Program-made: the position numbers and the translations under genes | Shown here: positions 1-13,300 of the stretch, one piece after another | How the letters are laid out: every line of letters starts with the position of its first letter | How positions within the stretch are numbered: position 1 is the stretch's first letter | Source of the DNA: Gorsachius magnificus | Lineage: Eukaryota; Chordata; Aves; Pelecaniformes; Ardeidae | NCBI GenBank assembly: GCA_034008185.1 | Contig: CM067081.1 | Coordinates: 187,013,510-187,077,509, forward strand | Direction of reading: 5' to 3' | DNA: 64,000 bases | The notes under the pieces: model-generated | Databases searched by the model: none | Told to the model about the DNA's origin: nothing | What the model saw: the letters and a program-made list of their open reading frames with translations, nothing else

Positions 1-3000
1 ATATATGCTCAGTATTCAAACTCTCTTTACATTAGATAGAGACCTAGGAACTTAATTTTCCAAAACTTTGTCATCTAAAGATACGTGAAATGCCCTAGGA
101 TATCAGAGATATTTTCACAGGACTGGTGGAAGAAGGACAGGACCTACGGCAGGTCCACACCTTTATGGAAAGACAGTTACAGGCCAGACATATGTGGAGG
201 AAACTGATTTGAGCCTAAATCTCCATTTACTGAAATGGGAATTTTGACAGATTACCAAATTTAGACAATTTAATCTTGGGTTGAATCCCACTTTGCCTGT
301 TTGCAGCAGCAGGAGTTGCTTCATCTCAAGAGAGACATGTAAGTATTCAAATTTGTCATTTCTTGAGTTAAGAAAAAATGAAGGACATACAAAACAGGTA
401 AACACCAGCAAGATAAAAGTAAACTTTAGTTTAATTGATTGTTCTGATTTCAATTTGACAAAACCAGCACTGGATTTTCATTAAAATTTACAAAAGAATG
501 GCAAATGTTACAAACAGTTCAGTGCAATAATGCATCCTCACTACCAAATTCCTCCTATATGTTTAACCATATTCATTTAGCATTCAGTTAAAAAGAACAG
601 CAGGGTTCTTTTGAACCTGTCACTAGTGATTTATTAAGTTAATTTTATATTCATTTGTTTATAGATCAAACAAGGAGAAGAAAGGCTCAACAGTATTGAA
701 CACATTTAACAAAAAAAAAAAAAGGATGACTGGGTATTTAACTTTGCATCATGCTAGGTTGCATGTTTTTAGAAGGAAGACAATAATTAAATTTAAGTAA
801 CTGGTTTGATCAAGAATAAATGCTCTCTGACTCTTAAATGCCTCTGAAATCAATATGCCTATTTAGAGCAAGATAATAGTTCCTGAAGAAACATGACATC
901 GTCTTGGTGGTGGACTGAGGTTTCACTATGTGTGTGGTTTGAATAGTGAAAACTTGAAATCAGTTCTGTTGAAAACTGATTTCCTACATGCAAGTAACAC
1001 ACATTGGTGAATCAGACATTGTGCATGCTGGAATTATCCTTTGGCAAAAGAAACACAAATCAGTGTCTAGAAATCTCACAGACTCTCACAGCTACTACCA
1101 AAGCACTTCTGTCTATTACCAGAATTATTCTTCATTTCAGAGAAGCAGCTGGAAAAACTGCTAAACTACCTTTTAAATACCAACAGCAAAATTTATGAAA
1201 ATTCATGAAAATATGTTCTTAATTTTACAAGGATTTGCATGGCAATGAAAAATAGAGTTATTGAAGAATTTAAAGTTTTCATCACTATGAAAATATTTTC
1301 AGTTGGAAAAATATTTTCAGCTTGAAAAATGGTATATTTTTTTACTTGAAATGTTGTAAGATCTGGACATTGTATAAACTTTTCATAACAACACTTAAGG
1401 TTTGGGTTTTTTTTTCCTCCATATGCTCAGTTCCTCAGTGCTGAATCTGATGGTGACTCCTGGAGGGAAAATGAACTTGCAACTACAAAGAACCAACCCC
1501 TCCAGCAGGAGAAGTTGATGATGTGGACACACCATTACAAAAACACATCTGTAAACATTTCAGTTTATCAGTTGGATATTAGCACACTGTATTTCTTTTG
1601 CTGTTCATAGGTAGACATTTATTTCTTTGGTTTCATCTTGTATAGATGTTTCCTGGTTAAACTGGGACAATAGCAACAATGGGACATCAGAGCAGGTGTT
1701 GGCATCATGAGATCATTTTGCCTGTTTGGGCTATGTGTATAGTTTTCACATGATATTTCCTCTGAGGCATTATGGAAATGTAATCCTCTCAGCAATGACT
1801 GTTTCCTCGTGACACTTTGGATATGATTGCTAAGCCACCAACACATATCTCCTCTATCCTTTTTGAAACCTCCCTCTCCCATTATATCAATACTGATATT
1901 AACATTAAATACGTAACCTTGCTATTTTTTTGTCTCTCCATCATCCCACATGTGAAAAACGCAAAAAAGAAAACATCAGTTCTGGCTTCCACAATTCTAG
2001 GCAATAATTTTCAGCAGCACATGCTTGGGACTGTGGCTTTATTTTAGAGAGTAATGTGAGTCACCATGTTACTATCTCGCTTTAGGATGCTTTTAGAATT
2101 ATTCAGATATGTCCTTGTTTGAATGCATACCTGTGGGTTTTATCTCTGTATTTCAGTGGGATTCATAGCTCACAGTACAGTCATATGTAGTGTAATGCTT
2201 CATTAGTGTCATAAATTTTACAAACAGGGAAAAACGCTTCAAAGAGCAACTGCTAACAGCACAGAAGTACAAAAAAATGTTATGTGCTCTTGCTGTTTAT
2301 CTCAGTTTGAATTGCACTGTGAGAGAAAAGAACACTCGGTGATTAATTTGAAAAGAATGAGACCTCCTGGGAAAATTATATTTTTACTCACTCAGTGGCA
2401 AAATATATATGAAAAAAAAAGAATGTGAAAGTAAATACAAATGTAAAATTTATGTTCTTCAAAATATACAAAAATTCAGTGTACAATGTTGTGAAAGCAT
2501 AAAAGTATTTTTAAAAAGAGATCATAAGAATAAGTGCTTACTTACTTCATGAAAAATGAACAAAGCACATTCAAATAAAGGCTCAAGTTAAACACAGAGA
2601 GAGGGGAGAATATGCTGTTATTAAAAACATGAGCAACAACAGATTATAAACTCAAACCCAACAGGGAGAGGTCATGTGAGAACCTAAGTAAGATTAGGTA
2701 AAAATTTAAAATATAAAGAAATATGAGATTCACATTTGGTGTCTGAATGAAATGAGGAGCATGGTTACAGCTTCTCCGACTCTCGTGTATAAAAGATGCA
2801 CAGAGCTTGAAAACTTAGAAAATCTTTTGTCATTTTTAATGATGTTGCTGAAGTCAATCAAATGATGTGTTCACAAGCTTCTGATAAGGAAGATTAAACA
2901 TTTCAGGGTAACATCACATGTCTTTACAATTCTGGTTGATGCTGTGCCAGGGGAGGAATAGACAACTTCACATTCAGCAAGTTTTGTTTGACTTCTCACA

Positions 3001-4571
3001 GTTCCTTTCGCTAACAGTTTTGGTTAATACTTCAACAGCTTCTGACCACACAGTCATAAATAATTATCTTTGAAATCTGACTTAACTCCCATAACAATAT
3101 TTTCCATAGTGCATAGTCCCCTTCTGTATTTGCTGTATTGTCAATGGACAGTTAGTAACACTTGGGGTTGCATTACTTTGTCTTCTTCATTTCAATAAGT
3201 AAGCATTAATGATGGGGTAATGCTGAGATATATTTTGGCTAAAGTCTTCAAGACTATACTTGGTTTATAATAATTTGTTTCACCCAAGGAGTTCCCTCTT
3301 TCTTTGACTGTGTTATTGTATATTTTGGGAAGTTGTGTCCATACAATTTAAATTGTTATCTTGGAAATAATTAAGACAGTTAAAAATGGGAATAGAGGAC
3401 TCTGCTCAGTTTCAAGCTTGCATTTTTCTAGTAGGATTTAGCCAGAACAGTTTAGCATCTGTTATTGATTTTTTGTTAATGATTTTGTGTTATCTACACT
3501 CAGGTTCATTGCATAGGTAGTCTAGGTCATTGACACTTGACACTGGAATGCAGAATAACTTAGCTCCTGATCAAGTATTCCTGCAACAAACCGTGTTATT
3601 AGGTTTTCAGTAATTATGCACTCTCAGTGTCCATTTTTCACTTGTTCTGAGGTGCTCTTCATTGCCATTCTTGTGTGAACAAGTTTAAAGTCTGTCAGTT
3701 CTTCAGTGAATTACTTTTGCTTTACATTCAAAAACCTACATTCTAGACCAAATTAAACAGTGTATACATGTGAAACTATATACCCAGCATGTTAATCTTG
3801 TTTGATTTTGAAATAAAACCATAAGTAGATACAGGAGCTTAAAAAAAACCAGTCAACAAACAAACCCAACAAAAAAATCCAGAAAAAACCCCAAACTATT
3901 TGGGCTCTCTCCTAGCTGAAAGCTTGATTTAACTATACATTGAAAGGTAAATTCTGTTCAATGTATTGACTAATTCACGCTGTCCTCAAAATCACTACCC
4001 CAGTCTAGATAAGGTCTAAACTTTCTCCATCCTTACATCTATGCACAAATAAAGGAACAAGATTCTGCCATTTTGTAGGCACAGAAGAAAAATAGCTGGT
4101 TCTTCTCAATCCCCTTTTCCTTTTTTTTTTTTTTTCTCAAGAAAGAAGATTTCAGAAACCTGTCAAAGACAAACTCAATTCTTTTGCCTTCTTAATTGGG
4201 GATAACTGAGATAGGACAGCATATGGACTATAGTACATAAAAATAAGGAGTATTAAAATTATGTTGCCTGCTGCTAACCTGATGCCATTAGTGGTCAAGC
4301 ACTCTCTGCTAAATGAACATATTTATTTGGAATTCATGCCTGTAGCATTAGGGAATCTTGATTCCTTTTTCCAAAGCATTAACCAAGACAACAAAGACAG
4401 AAGTAGTACAGAATGTCATTAAAGAGAAGCATGGACATAGATGAATAGGTGGTGACTTACATGGAACCTAATCTGCTGATTTTCTAAATGACATTTCAAA
4501 TCTGTCACCCATTTCTTGGGTTACTTTTAGATTGTGTGCAAAACCGCTTTTCCATTATAAAATCAGAGTCA
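1..4571. other. AT-rich non-coding DNA, nothing recognised
   Basis: I see no gene, repeat family or RNA here. Open frames are short (under 100 codons), hydrophobic or low-complexity in translation, and show no domain. There are a few homopolymer runs, such as A-runs near 711-723 and a T-run near 4119-4136. It could be intronic or intergenic. Confidence 0.6.
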
Positions 4572-5060
4572 TTCTGGTTGGAATGCGAGACAGGAAGTCT
4601 CTAGTACAACCTCCTGATCAACGCTGAATTCAGACCAGATTGCTTAGGACTTTCTTTAGTCAGGTGTTGAAAACCTCCAAGGACAGATACCGCACAGTCT
4701 CCCAGGGCACTCTGTTACAGTGCTTAATTGTCCTCATAGTGATTTCCTTTTTTTTTTTTTTTTTTAATTTAATAGCCAATTGCACCTTTGCTGTTGTAAT
4801 TTATGACCAGTGACTTGTTTCCCTGCTTCAGTAGGTCTGTGGTGTCTGGTCCTATCTTCTTAATAACCTCCCTATATAGGTATTGGCAGAGTGCTATTAT
4901 GTATCCTTGAAGCTGCTTCTTTCCATACTGAACAGGACTAGAATCTCAGCCTTTCCTCTCAAACAGCTTGGGGCCCTCCACTGAAATCCCTTGTCTTTCT
5001 TGAATTTTGGGGACCAAAACTGGACACAATATTCCAGATGCAAGTGTCAAGTAAAGTGTC
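4572..5060 (-). mobile_element. Ancient CR1 LINE 3' fragment
   Basis: Read on the minus strand this follows the 3' part of CR1 ORF2 and its 3' UTR. On the plus strand the recognisable remnants are, in order, the 'gttggaa..' tail with 'tagtacaacctcctgatca', a 'cctccaaggacaga' block, a 'cccagggcactctgttacagtgctt' block, and further right 'gggaccaaaactggacacaatattccag'. That is the same order as in the younger minus-strand CR1 copies of this window. It is strongly diverged and split by a T-rich run near 4749-4766, so no reading frame survives. The right-hand limit is uncertain and could extend to about 5190. Confidence 0.75.
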
Positions 5061-8000
5061 AAGTAATTAGTGTCAAGGCCATTCTGCTTCCACCTTCTCT
5101 ATCTACCTCATTGCATCAGACTTTGTTCATTTGTTTTCCTGAGCATCAGGGTGGACAGTATCTGTGCTTGGAAGAGATTGCTCTTTAAGATTTGTCTCTT
5201 GTGTTGAGCTCCTTTGTCCCTCAGAGCTGTCACCATGTGACCATACCTGTCAGTTCGTGAGAAAACTGAGGTCTGATGCCATCCTGGCAAGTTGAATCTG
5301 CTCTCCGATTTACCCTATCCACCGTTTCAGGGATCTGTTAAATACTTATGCCAAAAAAAGTGAAAGAATCCCTTTGTGAAAGCATTTTAAATATTTATTG
5401 GCTTTAAAGCAGTCTTGAGTCATGAGGCATTTAAATGGTGAGGTTTATCCTTCTGATCATCTAAGCTACTCATAACTGGATATGCAGGAATGTGTATGCA
5501 ACTGAGACCGATCTCCTCAGGCAACAGAAGATAGTGTGGAGTTCATGACTGGCACAGCAAGATCCTCCTCCCAACTCCAGTATGAAAATCAAACTCCATT
5601 CATGGGTCATTTAATATCTGTGTGCAGAGATAAATATATTTTAAGCATCACTGAGCCAAAATCTTAAGTAACAAAATTTCCTTTCCATTTCAGGCAGCTT
5701 CAATCTCTTGAAACTTGCATTTCGCACATTTTATTCTGGATAACTACAGCTGCAGGTCACAAACGATTAAAATAAGCCTCAGTAACTTCCAGTTCATTAA
5801 TGCAACGAAAGTACCAGAAAAATATGTGGTTTCTTCACAAGGTTTAGACACCTAAAATATTTTTTTGGCTTTGAACTCCAGTTAGTATTAAGAAACTGTA
5901 AAGTAACCCTGTTAATTGTTCATTACTCTGTCTTAAATAATAAAATATGCATACATGTTTTGATATATACATATACGCACAGACACAAAGACACACATTT
6001 ATCTTGGTAACCCACTTTTTAATTGAACAGCTGGTCATTTGGAAGACAGGTTTCCTTGTAATCTCTCATTTGAATTTGGCTCAAAGCCTGAAGTATGCTT
6101 TAAATTCTCTGATGTTATCTGTGCTATCATCAGGTACCTAAATTCATGGAATGATCTATTGCAAAGAAGAGGGAAATAGAAATAGAAATATGAACTGAAA
6201 AACAAAGAATTTTGCCTACATAAATATTATTATAGTTAGTCCATATAAATATTGTAATGTTGGTTAAAAAATCCTCAAAAGCTGTATCTGGCTAGAGTTA
6301 AAAAGGTAAGGGTTTGTAGAACATTTTCATTCAGAGAGAGTAAAACATCTTTGTTTCAGAAGTGTGAGCTGAGCTTTGAAATAAATGTAACATGCAGGTA
6401 AGCACAGAGCAATCCTTTACGCTCCAAAGTCATTTTTGCAAAGAGGGAAACTTGCTAAGTTCTTTTCTAAATGCTAAATCATTCTTGCTATCACATGATT
6501 ACAAACTTCCCCCTCTGTCACCCCTGGCTTCCTCATGTAAATAGCTTTTGCTTATAGGTGATATAGTCACGTATTAGGAAAAAACCCTAATGCTGAAAAG
6601 TAGCTTTTTATCCACCATTTGTCCATTCATGAACATTTCGCTCAAATGTAAATCATGTCATAAAGTTATATTTTCAACATACATGTTTAAATAAAATCAG
6701 GATTTTTATATTAGTAGTCTGTAATTCCTCACCTACATACCTGAGAAGAATTTAAGTAAAATTTGCTATTCTATAGCAGGATGTTTCTGCTGGTCTATGT
6801 AAATCTATATAGTGGAATATGGTTGGGTTAAGTTTAGCAAGTGCCCAGGTCAACTATAGAGTGCTGTGGTAATTTCAGATAAACATAGCAGTATCTGAAT
6901 GGCTAATGGAAATAACAAGATGCATTTTCAAATAATCATCTAATATAAAAGTATAAATAATTAACCTTATAAGGGGCCACTAAATCACAAGATCTTGAGA
7001 AATAACCCTTGAATTTGTTGTTGTATACTACATCATCTTTTCAGCATTTAAGTAATCAAACTGCTGTAAGAAAAAAGACAATAATATGATGTTTATGCTG
7101 TATTTTGCTCTACTGCTACTTAATATTGATCAGTATTTTTCACTAAGAAGTGTGCAACCTGTGATGGAAAGAACATAAACTTTTCTGAAACACTCATAGT
7201 AGTGTTAGAACTTGCACCACTATGAAAATTAAGGTGATAGAACAAGCAACAATTCCTTTTTATGTCCCATCAAAGATGAGTTTTCAAATTTAGAAACGAC
7301 CAGATAACCATCAGACGGTCCCAGTACACACATACACGAGAAATCTGGGGTTTGCGTTTTGTACCATAGTGAAATATAAAACACTGATTTCAAGTTATGT
7401 TTTTCACTGGACTTTTAAATATTAGAAGAGTCATTTGATACATTATTCTTTTCATTCTTATAATGAATTTAGAAGTTGCTTCAGTTGCATGTTGTTCAGT
7501 AGTCTCTTCATTGAACATGTATGTGCAAGTAGCTAGGTGCATCCATACTACAATAAAGCCTCCTTTAGCTGTAACTTTAGTCTTCCAAAGGTTTTCCTGG
7601 GATATGTCTGTGAAGAAAGTAAGGGGAATGATACTTTATTTCCCTGTTTAAATTCCTCTTTCATATTATAGATCTTATCACCTATTTTCTCACTTCTTTA
7701 TTTATTATTGTAAAAACTTTTCAGAAGCTTACAAGCCAAGTCTCTCTCCCCCTCTCTCTCTCTTTTAAAATAAATATTATGTAGCAATAGAAGCCTAAAA
7801 AAAGCTATTTTACAGAGTGTTTCTATACAACTGAATGACAAAGTACCTCTCTTCCAACCAGACAGGATGTTCAGCTTTGAGTGAATTTATTAAGTTAAAT
7901 GCCATTTTGAGCTCTACTAACATTTATAAAACCAGGCCCGTTTATCAAATCTGAATCTTCTAAGTAACTGGACAGCTGCACTGAGTACTTTGTCTGAATC

Positions 8001-9965
8001 AGACCTGTATCTGGTGGTTGAGGAAAGGGCTAAGAGGGCTTTACCCTTTCCCATGCACCACCATCTGCTGATTCCCTCCTGAGCACTGTGAACTCTCAGA
8101 TTCTCCACGTAGCGCACGGCTGCTAGCCAACTCCTTAGCACTGTCTGCCTTGACAGAGCAAGAGAAAAGATGTGGCACTGTGCAGCACACATTTCATCCC
8201 ATTTGTAGCTCTGTCAGACAGTGGGATAGTTCAGCTTTTTCATTCTGCTACATCCAGCCAGCCTTGGTATTGAACACCTGGCAGCTGGAACACCTAACTA
8301 CCTTTTTGCCCTCTGGCTGTTTTGCTGTGTCTGTAAAACGTGCATTTTTAGTAATGACTTTGTGCATTTTCTGAATACGAATAGTTCTTTTTATTTTCCA
8401 AACATTTTTCCTTTTTCCAAGACCCCCTATTTATCTCTAGATGAGAAATTAATTCTTCATATTTTCTGGCTTTAATCTCTCCTTCAGGAAAATTAAGGAA
8501 GACTGCTAACAATATTTAATAATACATAACAAAGAGCTACCAATACTTGATTTTAAATAATAATACAATATCTTCCAGTAACTTAAAATGATGGGTTTAT
8601 CCAATGCATATTTTCTTTAGTTGTGTCATGGAGCAAGGTTTCTGATATTCTTCTCTGTCTCCAATCCAGCTCATCATGAGCTACGTGCATTGGTGCGTAT
8701 ATTCTTGTTTCCTAAATGATCACCAACCTTATCCTGCAAGCTGCAGTTCCCACGCCTGTCTTCTCTATTCCTCACCACCTCTGCCTTTACTACTCGTGGC
8801 AGTAGTAGCTGGCACTCACACGTAGGCAGGATCCTACAGTTAGCACCCTCTGTTAGGGACTTTTTAATTTGAAGGCAAATGTATCATGGCTGGTAGGCTA
8901 ATTAAAATTGCTTTACTAATTTGATCAGAGAAATTTTATTCGTTCATTTTTTCAGAAGTGGCTGATGCAAAACTATTTGGTTTTACTGTAAGAGGAAGAA
9001 TGTGATCTCTTTTCTCTTCCCTTAGGCTTTATCACACATTTAAATAGGCTTCCAAACTCCTCCAATTTGAATTTTCAATCTGCCAGTAAAAATAGGATAA
9101 AAAATATAATATAGTACTCAGTACAGTAGTGTAAATTTTTGTGGAATTACCGGTTCATTTGGCAAAAGATTTAAATCAGTAAGTTACATTTCCAAGAAAA
9201 ATCTAAATTTTCATGAAGGAAAAAAAAAAATCTCTTCTTAATGGAGGAAATAAGTTCTCAGTTATGGATGTTTCATTTTTGCAGCAATTTTAATATACAG
9301 TGAGATTTGACAAAATAGCAAGAATAATGAAGCACCCTGCAATGTCTTTCAAGCTTTTTCTATTTTAAAGTAAAATAATTTCCTCAGAACTCTCAACAAA
9401 CAACAAGAACAAGCTATGCTGCATGTCAAATGGAGTAAGAAAGTTTGTTCTAATGTCAACCTTGTCCATATGTTTTCATTTGAACACACTGTGAATTAAA
9501 TTTTGCACACAGCAGTAAGCAGGTACAGCAACCATCATTAACAGTTCCTATGTGATTGTAAAATACTGTAAATTGTATATATAAATATTAGTAAATTGTA
9601 CATGTAAATTGTATTTACTCTTAGAAGTACAGTAAACTGTCATGATGTTTTACTGTACACTATTTGGTATGTATTCTAGGTTTAATACTCACCTTATGAT
9701 ACTCTATACCATGGCAACAACACTTTAGGAGAGATTTCTGACTTAATGCGACCTTGATCTTAGATCAGGGCAAAACTAGAACTGGTATAAATATTATACA
9801 TCAGTTTTATCAATTTACTGGACAGAAAGAAAACACATTTATAAATAGAGTACTTCTGAGGTCAAACAATGCCTTAATAAATCAATTAAATCATTGCAGC
9901 TTACTTTTTTCTTACAAGTTTTCTTCCCAATCTTAGTTAGATTTCCTAAACCAGTCCTCCACGCA
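5061..9965. other. AT-rich non-coding DNA, nothing recognised
   Basis: No gene or repeat family recognised. There is a short pyrimidine (TC) run at about 7740-7765. A moderately GC-richer stretch at about 7930-8330 gives open frames of 74-91 codons on the two strands, but neither shows a recognisable domain. Confidence 0.55.
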
Positions 9966-10520
9966 TGTTGTGGTTTGACCCTGGCTGGATGCCAGGGGCC
10001 CACCAAAGCTGCTCTATCACTCCCCTCTAACTGGACAGAGGAGAGAAAAGTAAATCAAAAGGCTTGTGGGTCGAGACAAAGGCAGTTTAATAAGGCCACG
10101 CGCGGTAGCAAAAGGAAAGAAAACAAGATTTTATTCTCTACTTCCCATTAACAGGCGATGTCCAGCCACTTCCTGGGAAGTAGGGCTTCAGTATACATAG
10201 TTGTTCCTTCCTGAAGACAAAACATCACAAAAGATGAATGTCCCCCCTCCTCTTCCTTTTCCCTTAGTTTTTTTATCTTAGCTGACATCACATGGTACGG
10301 AATATCCCTTTGGTTGGTTTGGGTCAGGTGTCTTGGCTACATCCCCTCCCAAGACCTTGCCCCCTTCCAGCCCACTGGTGGTGGTGGTGGTGAAATATTG
10401 GAGGCACAGCCTTGATGCTGTTCGAGCACTGCTCAGCAGTAGCCAAAACATCATTGTGTTATCAACCCCTTTCTACATACCAACAGAAAACACATCCCTA
10501 TGCTGCTCAACCCAATACAA
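9966..10520 (-). repeat. Solo LTR of the same family as the provirus LTR, degraded
   Basis: Read along the plus strand, it begins with a TG-start block (tgttgtggtttgaccctggc) matching the plus-strand left edge of the provirus LTR. Blocks then follow in the same order: the 'ggcagtttaataagg' block holding the reverse-complement polyadenylation signal, a 'tggtacggaata' block, a 'cagcccactggtgg' segment, 'gagcactgctcagcagtagccaaaa', and 'tgttatcaacccctttcta'. The final TCCTGGTTT-type end of the family is not visible after about 10,500, so the 5' edge of the element is truncated or decayed. No internal retroviral sequence flanks it. Confidence 0.8.
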
Positions 10521-12651
10521 TGCATTGATCTTATTTTCTTTACCAATGGTTGACAGATATCATAATTTATTACTGCTATGGCTTTTTATTACAAAATGCT
10601 GTGTAATGACAAGCATCAGTCTAGAGCACAGTGTAAAGGTTCATATTTTTACTTTCTTTTAGAAACAAAGTGGGAAAAGAAAATTAAGGTTGCTTTTTGT
10701 CAGCAAAATCAGTTTATGTTTCAAATGTACCGTCATAATGAACCCTAGCTTAAGAAATTATTCTGCCTGTTGTCTCTTTCTCCAGATAAAATATTATAAA
10801 ATCTTTAATCTGGCAGGTTTGGCTTTCTAATAGTAGTTAGGTAAGAATTATGAACAAGCTCAAGTTGAGTGTTCATTTCAGCCACACTTTAATTTCTTTT
10901 TATCTGCTGTAAAATCTGAAAATACAAGTATTTTTTTTCTCTTACAGAAAAGAATCTGGATGAACTAATTGTCTAACATATCCTAGAAATGTAATCCATT
11001 CTTTCTTCCCCAATACCAGAAGTATTCAGCATGTGTATTTCTGCCTAGCATATCAATACAATTAAACTGGGAGCTTCTGACAGAAGCACAGTTGTAGGCG
11101 TATATCATGAGATAGCAATAAGATGAAAAAGGGAGCACGGATCCCTCTTGTTAAAAGATTTGACCTTCTAATTGCATAGTCATTTTGTCATAAAGGCTAG
11201 ATTTGGCAGTGCCCAAGGCTATCAAGTCAAGGTCTTGTAAGATTTCCAGCATAAAATTCCCTAAGGGTAGAAAGATAATATACATCATGTTATGTGGTAA
11301 AACAAGAAATGTGTTCCTTAGGGCAAGCAGATTAGCCAGGAGATTTCTATACGCCACTTACTGCCACTGCATCCAGACTATTTTCCGTGGTTTGTTCTGA
11401 GGTTAACCTGCATCGGTATTAATGTGAGATCTGAGATGAAGGCATCTGTATATGAAGCTTAGCATCTGTATCCAGGATATTCAGAAATTTACCCATTAGG
11501 TAAATGAGATGGGTAGGCAAGAATGCTTCTTTCTCTAAATCTTGAGCCTAATTTACAAGAAAAAATAAAAGATCACAACTAGCACTTTAAGTACTTCACC
11601 TCGCTGTAGATGAACCTGGGACAAAAGGGTCTCCCAGGTGCAAGTTTATTCTCTCTACATCCCTCCCCATAGCCCTTGGTAAAAGGAAAATAAATGAAAA
11701 GTTGACAAAGGCCAAACTGCTGCTGCCCAGCCCAGTGGCTGTTTTCTGTGTTCATCTCAGTATATATTAGGAAGAGCTGCTTGGGCTCACCCCAAAAACA
11801 CGTTTGAAATAGGTGAAGACAAGAAATATAGCACACAGTTTTCACACCATATTCCTAAGTGAAAGAGGAGATAAGTATAAATAAGAAAATTAATAAGCCC
11901 AAATCTTAAGAGGAAGCAAACAATTCAAAACTGAACCCCTGAACTACATTCAGAACTGGGAAGCAGTCTCCAGGTTTAATTAGGGATTAATCAAAGAAGA
12001 ATATGAACACTTGCATGGCAGATCCAAATGCCTTTGTCAATCCCAGCTGATTATTATATACAGTGGATGGTCATCCTGGCTTCCTGCAAACTTTATGAGC
12101 TAAAATATTGGCCAGGACCATAGTCATCACCAACCCCATCGCATGAAAATACCAAGAGCATAAATATCTTCTTGGCCTTTTATTTTCAGTCTATAAAACC
12201 AGAAGAGATTTTTAACACAAATGAAAATTAATGGCACAATTACCTTTCTCCTGGGTAGGTTCCAAAAAAAAAACAAACCAGCAAAAGAGATAAAACAACA
12301 GCAACAACAAAACCCTAATGCCATTTAAATGCTGTTCTCTCATGTTCTGTATTGCCTGTTTGCCTCATAGCCAAGTAAGACAAAACCAAAAGATTTAGCA
12401 AAACCTTTTCTTTCCAATTCATGTTCCCAATTGTCCCTTCTGAATCTCACCACTGAGATTTCTCAGCTAACCTTATTTTTCTTGTGACAAAATTCACCTG
12501 ACATCTTCAGCAAATAGTACAAGTAATAAAGGTGTGGTCTAAAGATTTCAGTTTATTCTTTTAAAAGTCATAAATTTTAAAGGCTTACATGTGGTTGTTT
12601 CTTTCACCTTGAAAAAGCCAGGATGTCCTCAAAATTACATTTTCTTTACCT
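10521..12651. other. AT-rich non-coding DNA, nothing recognised
   Basis: No supported feature. Short open frames of 65-109 codons show no domain, and one on the minus strand (12,127-12,324) is Phe/Cys-rich low complexity. Confidence 0.55.
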
Positions 12652-12967
12652 ATCATAGAATCATAGAATCACCTCGGTTGGAAAAGACCTTTAAGATCAT
12701 CGAGTCCAACCGTTAACCTAGCACTGCCATCCCACCACTAAACCATGTCCCTAAGCACCTCATCTATCCTTCTTTTAAATACCTCCAGGGATGAGGACTC
12801 CACCACCTCCCTGGGCAGCCCATTCCAGAGCTTGACAACCCTCTCGGTGAAGAAGTTTTTCCCAATGTCTAGCCTAAACCTGCCCTGGCACAGCTTCAAG
12901 CCATTCCCCCTCGTCATATTGTCTGTTACCAGGGAGAAGAGGCCGACCCCCACCTCACTACAGCCTC
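12652..12967 (-). mobile_element. CR1 LINE, 5'-truncated 3' end
   Basis: The left edge is the CR1 3' terminus, tandem octamers (tcatagaatcatagaatcac) followed by 'ggttggaaaagaccttt'. The minus-strand frame 12,738-12,953 (71 codons) is the ORF2 C-terminus. It has the block [19 protein letters not shown], then [20 protein letters not shown] and a terminal [14 protein letters not shown] motif. The same C-terminus occurs at 36.3-36.5 kb, so the two copies belong to closely related subfamilies. Only about 315 bp of the 3' end is present, which is typical of reverse transcription that stopped early. Confidence 0.93.
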
Positions 12968-13300
12968 ATATAAAAATAATAATAAAAAATACCCTATTTC
13001 AGTGATACCGTGTCAGGGAACAGCAAGGGAAAGCTGTTCCTTACAGCCCTCCTATAGCATCAAGGCTGGCAGGGGCAGCTCCCACCAGGGTGCAGTCGAG
13101 CACAGCCAGCCAAGGGGTCTCATGGCTGGTCTGGGGTCATACTGGCAAGTCAAGTCCACAGGTCAAGTCCAGATCAGCAGGTACATGGCCAGGCACATGC
13201 GTAGCTGTATCACAGCTGACACAAGGCAGCTGCTGAGAAAAAGTAGGGAGCCTGTGCCTCCTACAGACCATACAGCCGCATCATGTGTTTTTCTATGACT
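12968..13300. repeat. GC-richer segment, possible old LTR or repeat, unidentified
   Basis: After an A-rich stretch (12,968-12,998) comes about 290 bp that is clearly GC-richer than its surroundings. It has repeated CAG/CAAGTC words ('gcaagtcaagtccacaggtcaagtccag'-like phrasing near 13,145-13,170). A 98-codon plus-strand frame crosses it without a recognisable domain. The composition resembles avian ERV LTR material, but I cannot name a family. Confidence 0.3.
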